Assembly (NCBI GenBank): GCA_020081605.1
Contig: JAHREC010000011.1
Span: 4,340,001-4,404,000, forward strand
Length of the DNA stretch: 64,000 nucleotides
Direction of reading: 5' to 3'
DNA from: Albifimbria verrucaria
Taxonomy: Eukaryota; Ascomycota; Sordariomycetes; Hypocreales; Stachybotryaceae
Part shown: positions 59,473-64,000 of the stretch, piece by piece
How positions within the stretch are numbered: position 1 is the stretch's first letter
Layout: each line of letters starts with the position of its first letter
Program-made: the position numbers and the translations under genes
The notes under the pieces: model-generated
Seen by the model: only the letters and a program-made list of their open reading frames with translations
The model's database searches: none
What the model was told of the DNA's origin: nothing

Positions 59473-60546
59473 TCATGCTGGCACCTCCTGATTATTGATC
59501 GAAGCAACGTAATTTCGCCGACTCGGTCGTGAGGAGTTACTACCTATGCTGCGAAGGCTGAAAATGCTACGCACACTGCGTATAATCGATTCGGGAGCTC
59601 GTCCGCCACTGAAAAGTGGTCCATATGTTGGCAGAGATGCCGCTAAAATGGAGCAATTAGGCTCGATTACCATGAATATGTACTGTTTCGACTGGCTGGC
59701 TGCAGATTGAAGTATCAGTTCTGGACATTGGAATTCCTGGCATTGACACATACCAACACGGCTAAATCCATCAGAGGATACGACTTGGCGAATTGATTGA
59801 TGAAGAAGAGCAGTGCGGACGATAGCAGCAACAGCACAAAAGGCTCCGAGCCAAAAGATCAATGCCACGGCAAATTTGCGCTTAGATTTCATATTGAGAC
59901 GTGAGATTACCGGTAGTGGCAAGCAAAGCACAATAATGTCCAACGAAAAGCTGCTAGCAGCCTGGGCTGAGTCCTATTGCCGTAGTATCAAGGCGCAGGG
60001 CGACTGCTGTTAAGGAAATGCGACTGGTTCGATACCGAAGAGAATCAGGAAGAAAAACAGAAAGCACCATATCGATACAGTGGCAATGGCGACCCAGACA
60101 CACACGCGGAACATGGGAGTGCTAAAGATTCGCTTGTAGAACAAGAGTACTGAGATCTTTACGGCAGCCAGGGAAACTGCACATAACAGGAAGAGAGAAA
60201 CACGAGCTTTATGAAAACAGAGTCTTGTCAGCAATAAGATACCCAATAACCCAATGGTGCTGCGACATACCTCTAACGACGATTCTGTTCCCTTTAGAAA
60301 GTCCACTTTGTAGTGGTTTACACCTGACTTGCTAGCATATACCCAGACGAGAGCACTGAGTGTAAGAGTCAAGAACCACGAAACAACAATCCAGTAGTCA
60401 TCAGAGTGTAGTTGCTGCCCTGACTTGCGACGGGCAGCGAAACGAAGTATTATCGAAGTGATCGAGACAATGGGCCATATAACGGAGTTGGCGATCAAGG
60501 CCGTGGTAACTACTGAAGGATAAGGAGGCGGTGGTAACTGTTCCAT
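59473..60546 (-). CDS. Rhodopsin-like (Pth11-type) integral membrane protein
   Basis: Seven-helix fungal membrane protein of the Rhodopsin_fungal/Pth11-like family. These are implicated in surface or ligand sensing, and are also common beside metabolite clusters. Start chosen at the ATG 60544-60546 (the longer frame begins at a GTG). Landmarks: helix 1 VVTTALIANSVIWPIVSI, then HSDDYWIVVSWFLTLTLSAL, AVKISVLLFYKRIF, LDIIVLCLPLPVISRLNM, and the late IEPNCSILAASLPTYGPLF segment. An intron fits at 60207-60270. The frame is broken near 60206 and twice between 59950 and 60010, where conserved text continues in other frames, probably missing bases. The tail is Ser/Arg-rich and cytosolic. Confidence 0.75.
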
Positions 60547-61604
60547 CCTGTGAAAGTCGTCCGCCACGGTGGTGTAGTAATGGAATAGGTGCAGCCCTTG
60601 TTGTTCTTTCCGGATTTTGCACGAGAAGGTGTGATAAGCTTGAGAACAGAAGTTGGGGTGATGGGTCTGCGGATCGTTCGTTGGTCATTTTATCGACATG
60701 AGTGGTGCCTTCAGATATCCAGTCTACATTTGAGGTAAGAGGTAACTAACAAGGGGCATAAAAAGGGAGGTTCACTTGACGTGTTAGTGCATTGCACTTA
60801 CTCTGAGGTTATGCTGTTGGTTTTGACATGCGGCTCCTTTGGGCAACTGGGACGGGCCGAGCTCTAGTGGATTGCTGAAATCCCTGCGCACCGGGTGATT
60901 AACTAGGAATATCTGCGAGCCTGCTGCAACGCGGGACACACATCCTAGTCCCGGGCTGAAAAGCGACAGGGATTTGTAATACAAGCCACGAAAATGGCTT
61001 GTGGAACAGCAAGCTGGAAGGGTCAACCAATCATGTAACGTAGCTATGAAGTTGTGTTGGTCGGTGGCCTTGCTCCGGCCCTTTGCTCTCTTATCGCCGC
61101 TCCTTCATCTTCTTTGTTGAAGGTGTGTAGGATGGTTGGTCGGTCGACAGAGATGACAATTTGGCTGACTACATGCAACACGGCTCAATGATTCCGTGTC
61201 TCAACGAAAGAACCATGCACATCGCCTCATTTGGGCGGCTCATTTCAGAAAGGTCCCTGTCATATCGGTATTGTAATAGTGCATGCTTTGTTGGCAGTGC
61301 ATCCCTAACTTCCTACAGGGGCAAATCACCCGAGCTTGACTGTCCATGTGGGATGAAGGAAGTCAATCGTTTACAAGCGTTGGTCCGTTCCGTAATTCAG
61401 AGACACGCGGCTCCTGCTTGTATGCGTTCCGGAACTGTCTACCACCCTTCTGGCCAACACAACCTAGGAGATCCCTCAGATTTTCTACTGTTTACCTGCA
61501 AATGTTGAACACCAAGCCATTAACTTGCCAACGTTCGGATTAACTGATTTGAGTCTTGTGCTGTTGGCGTGGCCCCTACAATACTTTCACAAATTTACTT
61601 GTGA
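60547..61604. other. Divergent promoter region (membrane protein / MFS transporter)
   Basis: The two genes point away from each other, so this ~1.06 kb holds both promoters and could allow co-regulation. Open frames are short; a 115-codon frame at 61161-61508 has no motif. Confidence 0.5.
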
Positions 61605-63566
61605 ATGGCATCATTCCGTCCCACTATGGCAGACCTATACCCTGAGGACGAAGATACTGCCCGGAGCAACATCAACGATGATATTGACCCTGATAATGAG
61701 GTTCGGGGTATGAAACTCATCATCATTCATTTAGCTATTTGTCTCTGTACCTTTCTAGTTGGACTGGTGAGTACAAACTCTGTTGACAGTAAGCTAGCGT
61801 GCTGAACATTAAACAGGACTATAACTTGATTGCTACTGCTATACCCATAATCACAACTGAATTTCAATCGACTCGTGATATTGGATGGTATGGGGCGGCT
61901 TTCATGGTTGCGATGTCTGCAACCCAGCCACTCGCCGGCAGAATATACACGCTATTTTCAAAGAAATTAACCTACCTAGTGTACCTATTCATCTTTGAAG
62001 CAGGTAGCCTGGTATGTGCTTTGGCATCTGCCTCAGAAACCTTCATAGCTGGTCGCGCCATTGCAGGAATAGGTGCCTCGGGAATCTTTGCCGGTGGTTT
62101 TACAATTCTGGCCACCATAATCCCCTTCATAAGCGCGCCATATGGACGGGTCTCATGGGATCAACGTTTTCCATTGCTAGCATCGTGGGGCCTGTTTTGA
62201 GCGGGGCTTTAACGCAAAAAGTTACTTGGCGATGGTGCTTTTATATCAATGTTTGTGCTGCGATTTTCTCAGACCCTTGGTTATTAAGACTAATCACAAA
62301 ATATAGCTGCCAATTGGGGCCTTGCGGCATTGTTGTTTTTTCTTTTGGTGAAATTGAAACCTGCTGAAGCCGAAAACAATGCATTGATCGCGAAAGTGCA
62401 AAATTTTGACCTACTCGGTGTTGCTCTGTTTTCAGGTTCCATCACAATGCTCCTTCTCGCTTTACAATGGGGAGGGATGTCAAATATGGATGGTCATCCT
62501 CCGTCGTCATCGGCCAGTTCGTTGGTTTCGGCACAGTCTTGGTAGTATTCGTAGCGTGGATTCTCCGTCGAGGAGAGAACGCTCTGATTCCACCTCGGCT
62601 TTTCTTAGTGAATCGGAACCTTTCTCTACTATGTGCGGCAGCCTTTTTCGTGAACGGACCGTTCCAGGTTGTCATTTACTGGTTACCTATATGGTTCCAA
62701 GGAGTTTTACGTTTGTCGCCCGTGCGCAGTGGTATCAATTTCCTTCCAACAGTAGTTGCAGATGTGCTTGCTGCATTCATAGGGTCAGCTATGGTAACAT
62801 CAGTAGGCTGGTGGAACCCATTTCTGCTATTTGCTCAGCTTTCAGTATGCGTTGGTGGGGGTTGTTAACAACAATCTATCCTGGCATTTCAAATGCTCAC
62901 TGGATTGGCTATCAAATATTTGGAGGTATTGGCTACTCTTTGACTTCCAACATGGTAAGCACTATCATTAAGTCAAGGATGTACCCGTTTACTGATGATA
63001 CACCTAATGTACAGTCGCACCTGGCTATACAGTCATCGCTTCCACAAGATTTAGTTCCACTTGGCTCTTCGACATTATTATCCGTCATCTCTACTAGTTG
63101 TGCTATATTCATGGCCATTGGTCAAACCGTCTTTGATCAACAGCTGCATAGAAATCTTGATTCCATCGCTCGAGGAGATATTGTGGAAAACATCATCTCA
63201 TCAGGCGTAACAGACCTAAACGCAGTTGGAGACAACAGCGACCTTCCAAAGCTGATTTCCGGATATAGCTTGTCTGTGTCACAAGTTTTCGTGAGCATCC
63301 CGTCCTGATACTTGTCTATTGAAAGCAGAGTTTAGATGGCTAACTATGGACAGTATATTCCTGCTGTGGCACCAGTCATTGCCTTTTTCTACTACTTGGA
63401 TGCAGATGGATTTCAACCAAAAGCAAGCAAACTACGAGAGAAGAACCTCTTGAAGTCAAGGAGAAGCCTCACCAGGAAAACACCACAGGCTCAGGAACTC
63501 CACATTAAGCCTTCCGAAGCGGGGTTTTTTCTTCTTCTTTTTTTTTCTGAAGCCAAGCTAAGGTAA
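61605..63566 (+). CDS. MFS multidrug/toxin efflux transporter (DHA14-like)
   Basis: Plasma-membrane major facilitator with ~14 predicted helices. Exon 1 (61605-61766) gives an acidic N-terminus and helix 1 (MKLIIIHLAICLCTFLVGL). After the 50-bp intron 61767-61816 comes LIATAIPIITTEF and the loop WYGAAFMVAMSATQPLAGRIYTLFSKK, typical of DHA14 drug:H+ antiporters, then GRAIAGIGASGIFAGG. Further introns fit at ~62251-62306, 62953-63014 and ~63289-63328. At least four apparent -1 losses occur, near 62150, 62327, 62478 and 62850. The C-terminal tail is basic. Position beside two P450s suggests export of a pathway product or self-protection. The exact 3' end is uncertain. Confidence 0.82.
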
Positions 63567-64000
63567 GTGATCTGGTGTACAATTCAGGTAAACAAACATG
63601 CAGTATGTACCTCATAAGGAACACCCAATGGTTCAAAGGATGGGAATCTTTCCGAGAAGGGGAGTAGTAGTAAAAGTGATTACACGAAATTGAGGGTCTT
63701 GGAAATGGTTTTTTATATTCGGAGGAACGTGAAGGTCCGAGAAACGTTATTGACACAGAATCTTATCCCAAATTCTGCATTGGATGGGACTTAAGCAACA
63801 ATTTCTTGTTTGGTATATAACGTAGTATCTTATCACCAATATAGAGAAGATGTTTGATAACACAATAGGTTTCCAGCTAGTTGATGCCATTGACTTTGCA
63901 TCAAGAAGATTTATTTCCTTACATCCAAAAAATGTCTTGTATTCAAATTCTATCTACTTGAGAGAAACTGAATTCTGGAAATTCAGGTCTGTGTAGTAGT
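63567..64000. other. Window end, no gene seen
   Basis: 3' flank of the transporter gene. AT-rich; nothing recognisable before the window edge. Confidence 0.45.

Overview
The window is nuclear DNA of a filamentous ascomycete (Pezizomycotina). Genes carry short introns (about 47-80 bp, one of 391 bp) with GTAAGT-like donors and CTAAC-type branch sites. Homologues of fungal ECM29, homoaconitase, mitochondrial IDH1, GH55 glucanase, Pth11-like receptors and P450s are present, and there is a strongly RIP-like AT-rich block. A proteinase K-type secreted subtilisin and many small secreted proteins would fit a Hypocreales fungus living on insects, nematodes or plants, but the genus cannot be told from sequence alone.

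Layout. (1) 1-20.6 kb is a conserved housekeeping block: ECM29 (5' end outside the window), a UBA-UAS-UIM-UBX protein, an Ste20/GCK-III kinase, IDH1, a class I aminotransferase (ACC-synthase-like), a threonine aldolase, and homoaconitase (LYS4) on the minus strand. (2) 21.37-24.47 kb is an almost C/G-free, CpA-depleted element bounded by terminal inverted repeats and TA dinucleotides, most simply a RIP-inactivated Tc1/mariner-like transposon. (3) 24.6-53.2 kb is an accessory, secretion-rich region: a secreted six-repeat propeller-like protein, several alpha/beta hydrolases, a GH55 glucanase that appears to run on into a subtilisin-like domain and a Cys-rich tail, small Cys-containing secreted proteins, a Nudix hydrolase, a proteinase K-like protease and a secreted Gly/Asp/Lys repeat protein, separated by long gene-free stretches. 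(4) 53.6-63.6 kb holds two P450s, a Pth11/rhodopsin-like membrane protein and an MFS efflux transporter. This looks like one flank of a secondary-metabolite cluster whose core enzyme is not in the window.

Quality warning. Nearly every multi-exon gene is interrupted by apparent single-base losses, mostly in runs of C/G or A/T, and almost always in the same direction (-1). They occur in housekeeping genes that should be intact, so I read them as homopolymer under-calls in the assembly rather than as pseudogenes. CDS coordinates below span the whole reconstructed gene, introns and apparent frameshifts included.
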